A program made the translations under genes and the position numbers. Below, in pieces: positions 11,866 to 21,400 of a stretch of DNA of 64,000 nucleotides. Position 1 is the first letter of the stretch. Every line of letters begins with the position of its first letter. The notes beneath the pieces were generated by a model. That model was not told the origin of the DNA, did no database searches, and saw only the letters and a program-made list of their open reading frames with translations. Origin of the DNA: Laccaria trichodermophora (lineage: Eukaryota; Basidiomycota; Agaricomycetes; Agaricales; Hydnangiaceae); the NCBI GenBank assembly GCA_018417955.1, contig JACTVC010000024.1, positions 930,001 to 994,000 of the forward strand, written 5' to 3'.

Positions 11866-12101
11866 AAGTGTATATTAGTGTAATAGAAGTGTGCAGAAGT
11901 GTATATTAGTGTAATAGAAGTGTGCAGAAGTGTATATTAGTGTAATAGAAGTGTGCAGAAGTGTATATTAGTGTAATAGAAGTGTGCAGAAGTGTATATT
12001 AGTGTAATAGAAGTGTGCAGAAGTGTATATTAGTGTAATAGAAGTGTGCAGAAGTGTATATTAGTGTAAGAGAAGTAGGCAGAAGTGTATATTAGTGTAA
12101 A
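11866..12101. repeat. 31-bp tandem repeat, about 7.5 copies
   Basis: Unit GTGTATATTAGTGTAATAGA followed by AGTGTGCAGAA, nearly invariant until the last copies. It lies between the transposase stop and the right terminus of the KDZ element, so it is a subterminal array. The low divergence suggests recent expansion. Confidence 0.92.
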
Positions 12102-12228
12102 TTCACCAGATTCCAGTTCCATTCCTGTGGATTCCTGTCCCATTTCTGCAGATTCCTGAGGATTCCTGAGGATTCCTGTGGATTCCTGTGGATTCCTGCA
12201 GGAATGGGTGGGGCACTATAAAGTACTG

Positions 12229-12353
12229 GTGTGTTCCTATCACAACTCGGCAGTGGTGTTTAACCAAGCCAAGAAAAAGGTTATGCATTCCGTCAACAAT
12301 GACCCAGTGAATGGGATTCCAATATGACAATTGCAAAAGCTCGGACCACCAGA
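12229..12353 (-). pseudogene. Plavaka-type transposase, first surviving piece
   Basis: On the minus strand: GVWWSELLQLSYWNPIHWVI, then VDGMHNLFLGLVKHHCR and VVIGTH, the last residues being encoded by the 9-bp target repeat. The D.MHNLFLGL motif is characteristic of Plavaka-type (CACTA-related) transposases. The N-terminal several hundred residues are missing; coding sequence stops at about 12,353 where another repeat begins. The frame continues in phase at 5,536. Confidence 0.8.
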
Positions 12354-12359
12354 CACCTT

Positions 12360-12664
12360 TTTTTTATAAAGTTTCTTCCTCTCTGATTTAGTATGAGCAT
12401 TATGATAGTTTCTGCCTCTGTCTGTTGGAAATCCAACGGAAGTCCAGCGGACGTCCAACGGACACAGAATTCCGGCCAGTCCAACCATTTCTTGCTTCTA
12501 AGTAGTTTGAGTGGACTTTCCCTGGACTTTGCCTGGACTAGCAGCGGAATCCAGTCATGTCCAACAGACTCCGACAGACTGTCTGCTGGGTCCATCAGAA
12601 ATGGCAGGGTCCAATGAAAGTCCGTCGGATTCTGTTTGACAAGCAGTGGGAGTGTAAAGTACTG
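12360..12664. repeat. Subterminal repeats and terminus of another TIR element
   Basis: Several GTCCAACGGA/GTCCAGCGGA-type units are followed by GGGAGTGTAAAGTACTGGC at 12,648-12,666, the same terminus style as the elements at 876 and 12,228. Its other end could not be found, so this may be a truncated copy, or the end of the Plavaka element itself. Confidence 0.5.
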
Positions 12665-12855
12665 GCGATTACAGTGCTACCCGGTGGCATATTCTCTTTC
12701 AAGATTGAAAAAGCCCTTGATCCACCGCCTGTCAAGGCATTATCTCAACCGCCACATCCACAGAGCCATATCCACAATCACAGGTTGAGCTATTCCATAT
12801 CCACAATCGTGGGTTGAGCTATTCCATCTCCTGAATCCACAATCTGGGCTTATCC

Positions 12856-13512
12856 ATGGAATTTCCTGTTACTAAATCGCTCTCCAAAATGTATGAGAGG
12901 CTACTTCAAGGGAAGACCATAACCAGCCTCATCATCTCAGATCAGTCGACTTGTTCTGCCTTTAACAAGTTCATCAGATCATTAAACCTCCCCCTTCTCA
13001 CTCACTTGCATTTTCTGATCACTTCCCAGTGCAGTATCCATCTCCCTCAGAAATTCTTTGTGCGACATCTGCTACTGCAGTTGGCATCTCTCTGTACCTA
13101 CAGGTTTATGTCCCAAATGCTGGACTCTCCATCAAAATCGCTATTCCTTTCACACCTTGCACAAATTTCGCTCACCTCTAATCATCACTCGTGGGTGCAC
13201 AATAATCCTCCTTTACTCCAACACTTGCAGATCCGACTGCCTTTGTCATTGTACAATCCATGTGGTCACACATTCTGTTCCACTGTGTGGACACTGGCAA
13301 ACCCCCTCAAATCAGTGTTGGTGCAGGCTTTTGCGGGATTGACCATTGAGTTGTACTTTCCATACAGTCTCAGGGAACATATCCTCCACTGCTGCGAGAC
13401 AGGAAATGTTTGTGAGTGTGCTCCTTCACCCCAATCAATTGTTCCACAGGCAAAGAGCCTCACCATTAACCTCTGCTCCTTTCATCCCTTGATGTTGGCA
13501 AGTGGCTCATAA
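12856..13512 (+). pseudogene. Decayed ORF with RING-like Cys/His blocks
   Basis: A 218-codon frame is open, but the cysteine pattern is split over frames: CDICYCSWHLSV..GLCPKCWTLH in one and NPCGHTFCST in another. The order (CDIC...CPKC...CGHTFC) resembles a broken RING-type zinc finger, so small frameshifts probably separate the pieces. This is pattern resemblance only; it could be something else. Confidence 0.35.
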
Positions 13513-14869
13513 TCAATTTCACTACAAGTCATTTAGTTTTACATTTAGCACTTTCTTTCTACTTGGATCAAGATCTTTCTGAATCTTGAGGCTGTTACCA
13601 TTAAAGTGATGAACTCACAACCTAATGTGTCGTGGAGCCTGATGATTCACGCACACTTAGTGCATTTAAATTCATCTGCTATGCTGCCCTATCTCAACAT
13701 GTTCAGATTTTCAACTGGGGGTAATGACTCGGTTTGGGCCCCATATAATGGACTTATGCCCAAAAGCAATACATGGGTTGAATTATAAATATATAATATC
13801 ATTGTGTATTAGCAATGTTCGAATTTTCTAACACAAGTTGCACTGGGCCACTATAGATTATCTGGACCCAAAAACTTAGTATTACACACCTGCTTGGCAA
13901 ATGACTGGCACAAAGCCTCCATCAGACTTGCCACAAGAATGTGGAGTGAAGCCCAAAGACACTCCCAGATGTTACTTGCACCACCCAGACCACCACCAAA
14001 ATCAATATCTTTACCATGTCACTTCCAAGACATCATTACTTCTTCTTACTCCTCCCTCCATATCTCCTTCCAATAGCTTTCCCTCCTCTACACTCTACTT
14101 TACAAGCTGACAAGGTAACTTGTTTACTTGAGTTATTATGTAACATAGTCGGCCTGAATATATTACCATTACCATTAGTTACGAATCGGCGAATAATCGG
14201 CAGCTTTAGAATTTTCAGTGTTTGCCCAAAAATTGTAAGGCTGCCCTAAACCTGACTGGATATATTACATTTCTCTCAGTCATGCGTTTCTTTTTCCACT
14301 CACTCACTCACTCACACTGCCCACCAACCCACTCATGCCCACTCACTCACTCACACCTACTCACTCACTCACTCACTCTCGCCTTACTTCCTCATTTGTA
14401 GAATCCCTTTCTTGTCCTCAATTAATTTAGTAGCGTTCAAGTAGTAGTATAGTAGTACCATAGATTACAAAAAGGATAATAAAGAGCAAAAGAGAATAAT
14501 AAAGCTGAAAACAAAAAGCAAGGTACCAGCGATCCAAGAGCATAACAACACCCCTTCCATCATCAATCAAGGGGCACCCAGAACGGAGACAAAAAATGCT
14601 CTGTTGAATCCGTGTCTATTGTTATTTTGGGCATATATCTGTAAAGCGCCAGACACGCTCAAATAAAGAAACAGATGAATTTCGCCTCATTGCCCAAGGT
14701 GCAAGGCCTTTCTCAAAAACGCCTCTGCCCATCTCACGTCTCTCTGTTTAGTTTGAACAGAAACATACCCTTGTGCACCACACCAAACCTCTAAATACCA
14801 TATGGATTAGCTCCGACAGCACTTGTCTCCTAAGCAGCGGTTGTAATTTTTCTCCAATCATGTACTACA
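13513..14869. other. AT-rich gap without a recognisable gene
   Basis: No convincing coding frame. The only clear structure is an imperfect (CACT)n microsatellite at about 14,296-14,388. Confidence 0.6.
14296..14388. repeat. (CACT)n microsatellite
   Basis: Runs of CACTCACTCACTCAC interrupted by CCCACCAACC and TGCCC. Confidence 0.85.
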
Positions 14870-16170
14870 CACTGACTTGAGTGGAGCAGGGGACGATGGA
14901 CTTCTGGTTGTGTGGGACTTGCAATATGCCCAGGAAGCTCAAGTTATATCAGTGGTATTCAACGGTCCTGTTTGTGTGGCTGTGTGGGCCCCTTCAGCAG
15001 ATCACCCAATGGCAATGTTTGCATTTGGATGTTGCAATGTGACATTGTTCGTTTACCATCAGCCAATTCCAGAAGTAAGCAAACCGTTCTCCACTCTTTC
15101 TCACTCAAACTGATCCTCACCAACACCTCAAATATGAACATGCCTCCGGCACTGATGCACATGATGGCAGGATCAAAGATGTTGCATATGACCCTCAACA
15201 GAGCTGACTTGCAACTGCAGGGGATGGATGTGTCAAGGTGTGGAATCTTGATCCTCAAGGTATTAGTATTATAGCATTATGACCCTTATCCTTTCACTCA
15301 CCAATGCCAGGACTCGTTATGAACATTGCCTGCATTCTGGCGAGGCCTTTTATTGCTAGGAGTGTTTCCTTCTATGACAAGGGTCAGAATCTCTTGATCT
15401 GTTACCTCAAGTCTCATGAAGTGTGTGTTTCTTTCACCAGTTTCAAAGATTTAATGATGACTTTTCATTAGACTTAGCTACAAGATTGAGCCTTGGGCCC
15501 TGCAATGGAGACGTCAACTCTCTACTTGAATGTAAGTTCAGCCTGTACCCTCCCTTCGTTTTGATTTTGTAACTTCTCTGCAGTGGCCACGCGATTGTCA
15601 CTGCTGACAATCAGTCTCTCATTGTGTCTAATTTAGTTGATGGGGTCAATGTTTACTCAATCCCACCACTTCGCCCAACAAGATCTTTTCAACACCATTA
15701 TGGTTGGTAGTGATGACAGCCCCTCTCGCCTTTTCAACATCAACACTGGCTTGTTCTGTGCTGTGCTCCATCATGCACCATGTATGTCGGTTGTGTCTTA
15801 CTCTCAAGCACTATTTTCTGAAACTTTCATTCTTCAGCAGGCCTGGTTCAGATTGTCGATGTTAGTTGATCAAGATCAAAAATTGGTTTTACACTAAATG
15901 ATCAATGATAGGCTCACTCCATCAGAAATCATTGTCTTTTGGCCACAGGTTCAACAGATATTGACATCGACATTAAGCTTTGGCACACAGTTGCAGTATG
16001 TCTGTTCATCAGCTTTTTGATTCAATAACATTTATTTTTGTTTTATCTAGCCTGACAAAGAACAGGGTGTAGAACGCCCAGTTCTGCTGCCTCAATTAAT
16101 GTCTATTGGGCTATGGCAGTTTATCTTAATCATCATCCTGTCCTTGTTCACACAGGTGCTCATAGCTACT
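14870..16170 (+). pseudogene. WD40-repeat protein, degenerate, transposon-associated type
   Basis: Successive pieces give LSGAGDDGLLVVWDLQYA, AVWAPSADHPMAMFAFGC, then (about 15,140-15,258) HDGRIKDVAYDPQQS, a TGA (15,205-15,207), LATAGDGCVKVWNLDPQ. Later pieces are ICYLKSHE near 15,410, YKIEPWALQWRRQLST near 15,480 and VTADNQSLIVSNLVDGVNVY near 15,600. The VWDL and VWNLD ends and the AGDG/GAGDDG starts are WD40 blade signatures; a beta-propeller scaffold is expected. Small introns separate the pieces. The in-frame TGA and a frame change near 15,700 show it is not functional. Confidence 0.65.
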
Positions 16171-16224
16171 ATTTCGAATTGATAACAATAGACATAATTA
16201 TATACAAAAAGTATACTACTAATC

Positions 16225-17290
16225 TAATGTGGTCAGGGAGGAAGAGGACAGGGAAGGGGGTAGAAGGAAATGGGGGTGGACAGGGAAGGGAGAGGGAAAA
16301 GGAAGGGGGAAGGGACAGAGGGGGAAGGGACAGAGGGGGAAGGGACAGAGGGGGAAGGGACAGGAGGGACAGGGGGAGGGGAAAGGAAAGGGGTACATGG
16401 AAATGGGAAGGGAAAGGGAAGGGGGAGGGAAAGGGGACAGAGAAGGGGGAGGGAAAGGGGACAGAGAAGGGGGAGGGAAAATGCTTGCCGTCGTGGGCGC
16501 TCGATGTCTTCGTGTTGTCATCATCGTGTAATGGTGGCCACTCATCGTCTTTCGGCATGGGTGCTTCGTGTTGTCGTGTAATGGTGGGTGCTTGTCATGG
16601 TGGGCACTCATCGTCTTTCAGCATGGGCGCTCAGCGTTTTCGTGTATTGGTGGGTGGTCATCATGGTAGGCGCTCATCATGGTGGGTGCCCATTGTCTTC
16701 GTGTCGTCGTTGTCATGTGATGGGCGTCGTTAACGGGGTCGGATGGGTGGTCATCCTCATGGGCGGTCGTTATCGTGGGCAGTCGTCGTTGTGGGTGGGC
16801 ATCGTCATCAGCGGTTGTTGTTGTCGGTGGTTGTTGTTGTCAGCGGTTGTCGTTGTCATTAACAGGGTGGGTTGGAATGGAAGAGGGGGGACACACTCAC
16901 TTTTGTAGGACGACGAACGACGACATCGTCGTTGTTCGTTGTTTGGTTGCCACATCGCTGATAGCGATGTGGCACCCTCTCGGTCGTCCCTCATCGTCCA
17001 TTTTCATCACCTCGGCCTCACCGGGGGCTCGTTTGTTCATGACATGGCATTCTCGCGTCGTTCTTGATGCTCGTGGTGGCCACAGGTGGTCGTGGTGATG
17101 TGGCATTGGCCAGTGGGCATTGTGGATGGCGTACGGTGGCGGCTATGGGCGGTCGTGAGTGGTGGCGGCGACTGGTGGTGGTGGTGGTGGTGACGAGGTG
17201 GCACGGGTGTGGGTGGTGGTGGGAAGAGAGAGGTTTTCGATGGTGAGTTGAGGGTTGTGCAAATTTCCCACTCACGGAATTTGCCGGCAT
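16225..17290. repeat. Polypurine tract plus GT-rich, CG-containing block
   Basis: 16,225-16,485 is GGGACAGAGGGGGAAG-type tandem repeat. 16,485-17,280 is TCGTCGTG/GTGGGCGCTCATCG-type sequence. Same order and style as 3,120-4,130, with the motif GGTTGCCACATCGCTGATAG near 16,945 as the shared landmark. Overlapping 100-200-codon frames are repeat artefacts. Confidence 0.7.
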
Positions 17291-17351
17291 CCTTTCTGGG
17301 AAGAGGTCAGCTGGTTGGTATGTAGGGCATATAATTTATATCTATAATAAT

Positions 17352-17446
17352 GCCATTGTAGTGTAACTGGTAGAGTGCTCATGTCTGTAATATGCTACTC
17401 TGTCCATAATGTTGAGGGTTCAATTCTCGTGGTTGTGCTTTTTTTA
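17352..17446 (+). other. tRNA-like pol III unit (A box, B box, T-run)
   Basis: TAGTGTAACTGGTAGAGTGC (A box region, 17,359-17,378) and GGGTTCAATTCTC (B box, 17,416-17,428) are followed by seven T at 17,439-17,445. An upstream ATATAATTTATATCTATAAT matches the AT-rich upstream of the unit at 4,210. Stems are imperfect; a tRNA-derived promoter or SINE-type head is more likely than a functional tRNA. Confidence 0.55.
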
Positions 17447-17859
17447 AATATTATATAATAACAACAACAGTGACAAACTACTGGTCCTACTGGACTCCTA
17501 GTGCTCGGAAATTCCTACTGGACTCCTACTGGATTCCTACTGGACTCCACTATACCCATTCCTTAGGAATCCGCAATTCCTTGTGATTTGGGACCATTCC
17601 AGTAGGAATTTACTAGGACTCCACTAGGACTGGGACACAAAATTTGTCACTTCAGTCACCCACCTTGACCAAGCTATTAGCTAGGAAATCTTGAAAAATT
17701 ATCCAGGCTAATAGATCCTTTGGCCGGTTATTTTTTTGCCTCTGGAGAAAAATATATTATTACATTGGGCAAAAATGTTTGGCCTTCAATATTGTGACCA
17801 GAAATATTTGGGCTCATATTTTGTATTGAAAAATATCCTAGCCATCTGAAAGTGGTAGG

Positions 17860-18010
17860 AAATTTTTTAGCTGTGTGACACTGCTGAAAAATGTTTTGGC
17901 CATGTCACACTGCTAAGAAATTTTTGAACCATATCACACTGCTGAGAAATGTTTTAGCCATGTCACACTGCTTGGAAATGTTTTAGCCATGTCACATAGG
18001 CAAAAAATTT
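17860..18010. repeat. Tandem repeats of about 30 bp in the left arm
   Basis: Four to five units of the form GCCATGTCACACTGCTGAGA plus AATGTTTTA, mirrored at about 23,134-23,284 in the right arm. Confidence 0.8.
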
Positions 18011-18919
18011 CCTGCCAGTGTCACGGAGTATCTGGGGTACTAGTTTCAAAAAAAAAACTTCAAAAATTTCTGACCATTCAAACTTTTATCTTCTGGATTC
18101 AACTTTTCTACAAAATTTATCATAAAGATCATTTTGGTCCTAAACTTGCCTTTTTAGTTTATATTGTATTTTTATTATAGAAAAACCAGATTATATATTG
18201 CATTCAGCTCTATCTATTGGTGGTATTCAGCTATTTGTTATATAGTTATAGCCTCTAAATTCTGCTCTATCAGATAATAAAGGTTGTTACTGACTGCTCT
18301 TATGTTGAGTGTATATTAATAACTGCCTATAATAGACTAGCCTTACTTACTGAATTATCACTGATGTCTATTATTCTTGCAAATTACCAGAAGTAGATAT
18401 TGGCTGATGTGTGAGCCATATTTCTTCACTGAAGTATGTTCCTAAAGATCTAGACTAGAAAGAGTTTGGGAACTGTCAGATTGACTATGCCAGCTTTTTT
18501 TTTCACTTTTATAGAGGCATATTTCTGAGAACTGCAGAGAGCTCTGAGGATTGTCAGTGTCTGAAGTTATAAATATGTATAATATGATATGATATGATAT
18601 GATGTATTCATGTCTGTTGACTATAATGACATGCTGACTACCAGTACTTTACTGTGCCCCACCTATTTCTGCAGAAATGGCTAGAATCTCCTAGAATTCT
18701 GATCTCTCTATTACAAATACTTGAATTTCCTTTTTTAGATATAGACCTTAGACAACAGTACCCAACAACAAATCCTATTTTTTCTCATTTTTACCACATT
18801 TTCTAAATGATTTTCATTTAAAATAGTAATCTTGCCTCATTTACTCTGATTTCAGCTCTGCAACATTATAATCAATAGTGACTACCATCCAATATTTTCT
18901 TTAATGTTTCTTGTATTTT

Positions 18920-20190
18920 ATTGTAATTTTCTGGCAATATTTGCACAAATTACCTTATTTGGAAATATGCACAGACCACCAACATTGTAAATAACAGTTA
19001 TAGCTGAATGCAGAATGATAAGCCACACCAGACTGACACATACATAGGGCAGACTGTCAAATTTTCAAAGCAACATGATGGCTGAGTTCTCACCAAGTTC
19101 TCACAATGAGTCAAATAATTGATGTCACTGTAGTACCACAGTAACATTTGAGAGTCTGCTCTATGTATGTGTTGATCTGCATGACCTATCATTCTGCATT
19201 CAGCTGTGATGGTATGTCTATTCTTTTTCTATTTTTTTTTCCTGTTTTTCCAGCTATATTTGTATCATTTACCATATTAGGAAATATCCACAGACTATGT
19301 ATATGGTATCTAAATATTGTTAACAATAGTCTATTATTTTTCTCTTTTTCTTCTGAGTTTATGGCTATATTTTCATTCATTTACCATATTTGGAAATATG
19401 CACAGTAAACAGTACATCAACATTATCAACAACCATTTATATCATGTAAATTTTTTTTCTAATTTTTCTAGATATATTTGTATTAATTACTATTTTAGGA
19501 AATGTGCACAGACCATGTATACAATACCCCAATATTGTCAACAACAGTCCATTATTTTTCTCTTTTTCCTTCTAATTTTCTGAATATAATTTCTTATCAG
19601 GAAATGTGCACAGACCATCAACATACTCTATTATTTTTTCTCTCTCTTTAGTGACTTTTTAGCTCTATTTTCATCAATTACCTTATTAATTTCTGTGGCC
19701 AGACCTCATTACACCATATTACAACAACTACACAGAAATAACAAAAAATAGCAGTAGTGATGTTATAAGTGTGGAAAAAGAGATTACATGACTGCATCAC
19801 ATGGTTGTATCACAGGATACATCGTATGATATGTCACATGATCACATGATGATGTCACCTGACTCTTATATATCACATGACTTTATTATCACATGATTAT
19901 ATCACATGTCATATCATATGACTGTATCACATGATACACAACATAAACAACTATATAATGCATATGAGATAACTATTGTCACATATTTTTTCTCTTTTAC
20001 TTCTGATTTTCTGGCTATATTTTTACTAATTACCATATTAGGAAACATGCACAGACCAAGTAAATAGTACATCAACATTATCAACAACTATTTACATTAT
20101 GTGAATTTATTTTCTTATTTTTGGATATATTTTCGTTAATTACTATATTAGGAAATGTGCACAGACCATGTGAACAGTACCCCATCATCA
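18920..20190. repeat. Diverged repeats of about 110 bp (GGAAAT.TGCACAGACC)
   Basis: The core TTACCATATTAGGAAATGTG followed by CACAGACCA recurs at about 18,955, 19,270, 19,385, 19,490, 19,595, 20,030 and 20,140, each with a pyrimidine-rich TTTTTCTCTTTTTCTTCTGA stretch. The same type of core recurs near 33,840-34,060. Subterminal repeats of this kind can serve as transposase binding sites. Confidence 0.7.
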
Positions 20191-20199
20191 CCACTCTCC

Positions 20200-21400
20200 C
20201 TATTTTTTTCTGATTTTAGTCTGGTAAAATTCTGTATAGTAGAATGGATTATCTGTGCATCAAATGCAGGAGCTGTCAATGGAATATCTCAACCCCAACT
20301 CTCATGGTGCCTCAGATATCAGATGAGATGCAGGCACAGATCATTGTTTGCCATGATGAGCAACATCTATCAGTTACAGGCCTTGGTGGATGTAACTGGT
20401 CTCTTACTTCCCAATTTGTGGGTCACAATACAATACATATAAACATGATTCCTAAACTTCATTATGAAACAGCAGTGCAAAGCACTGTCACCTCTGCTAC
20501 CTCTTGGGAAGTCCATGGGTGATTGGATACAGATGCAGGAAGGGATAACACCACAGATCTGATAAGACCTGCCCTGATAAACTGTGCTGACACTTGTACT
20601 CTGGAGTAATGTCAATATAAGTGTCTGGCAAGCTAAATGGTTTGTGTTATGGTGTGAAGACCTTGCAAGAAGTTTTGAATCTAAGAGAGTCTTACAGAGT
20701 CAAGCTAAGTGAGTAGCTACTTATGCTCTGGAATGTTACAAGTGTAGCTGTACTCACCTTTCCCAGAATGCTGCAGAAAGGTTTAGCAGGATCCTGCCAG
20801 AATGTAGGGAAGGGAAAAAGAGTCACAAGCTCTCCTAAAAGAGTCACAATCTACAGCTGACATTGTCACTCTATTCCTTCACTAAGCTTGATAAAGAGTC
20901 ATGAAGACAATAATACTCTTATATGCAAGTGGAAACAGAGAAGATGCATGTACAAAGATGCATAAGAAGTGTGACTACTGTGATATGCATATATAGAATC
21001 CATTGGATAGGGAATATATCTGATAGCCTGACCCCTCATACATGGGACTACTACTGACAAGTATGGAAATGGCTGGCATATCTGGGATCTTATCCATCTT
21101 TTACATTATTTACTTTCCATTGCTTAGCTATTGTGTCACATGACTCCTTTTTGTACTTGTCAGTAGTAGTCATAAATACCAATCAAGGACATGCATGGAT
21201 AGGCATGGAAGTAATAGAACAAATAACAAACAAACATCTAACTTATAGTTGTTCATGTTCTATGTCATGTGATAGGTCAGATGATGTGATTATGTCATAG
21301 ATCATATGATGTGGTCATGTGATCTGTCTTTCCAGGAAAGATTTTGGCACTTACAATACCACCACTGCTATAAGAAAAAAAGGAGAAAAAATAATAAACT
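20200..21400. repeat. Palindrome loop, repeated in reverse at 41,705-43,010
   Basis: The loop is not palindromic. Its sequence from about 20,225 (TGGATTATCTGTGCAT) to about 21,380 (ACCACTGCTATAAG) is found reverse-complemented at 41,705-43,010. A 90-codon frame at 20,244-20,522 has no recognisable domain and is not conserved as an ORF in the other copy. Confidence 0.75.

Larger units (their letters stand above)
5537..12228 (+). mobile_element. KDZ-type DNA transposon, 6.7 kb, nested in the Plavaka gene
   Basis: The left end reads AAGGTCTTATCAGTGCCCC and the right end, reverse-complemented, CAGTACTTTATAGTGCCCC. Both run into ATTCCTGCAGGAATC. An exact 9-bp direct repeat GTGTGTTCC flanks it (5,528-5,536 and 12,229-12,237). 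Removing the element plus one repeat rejoins the minus-strand Plavaka frame in phase. Cargo on the plus strand: a CA-rich block, an accessory gene (7,098-9,387), the KDZ transposase (9,450-11,841) and a 31-bp tandem array (11,866-12,101). Confidence 0.9.

Noticed and set aside
11866..12101. Possible CRISPR-like array
   Set aside because: The 31-bp units abut directly with no variable spacers and the DNA is eukaryotic; it is a plain tandem repeat.
16113..16733. 206-codon ORF of EGKG-type repeats
   Set aside because: Polypurine tandem repeat translated; no start context and no splice-consistent neighbours.
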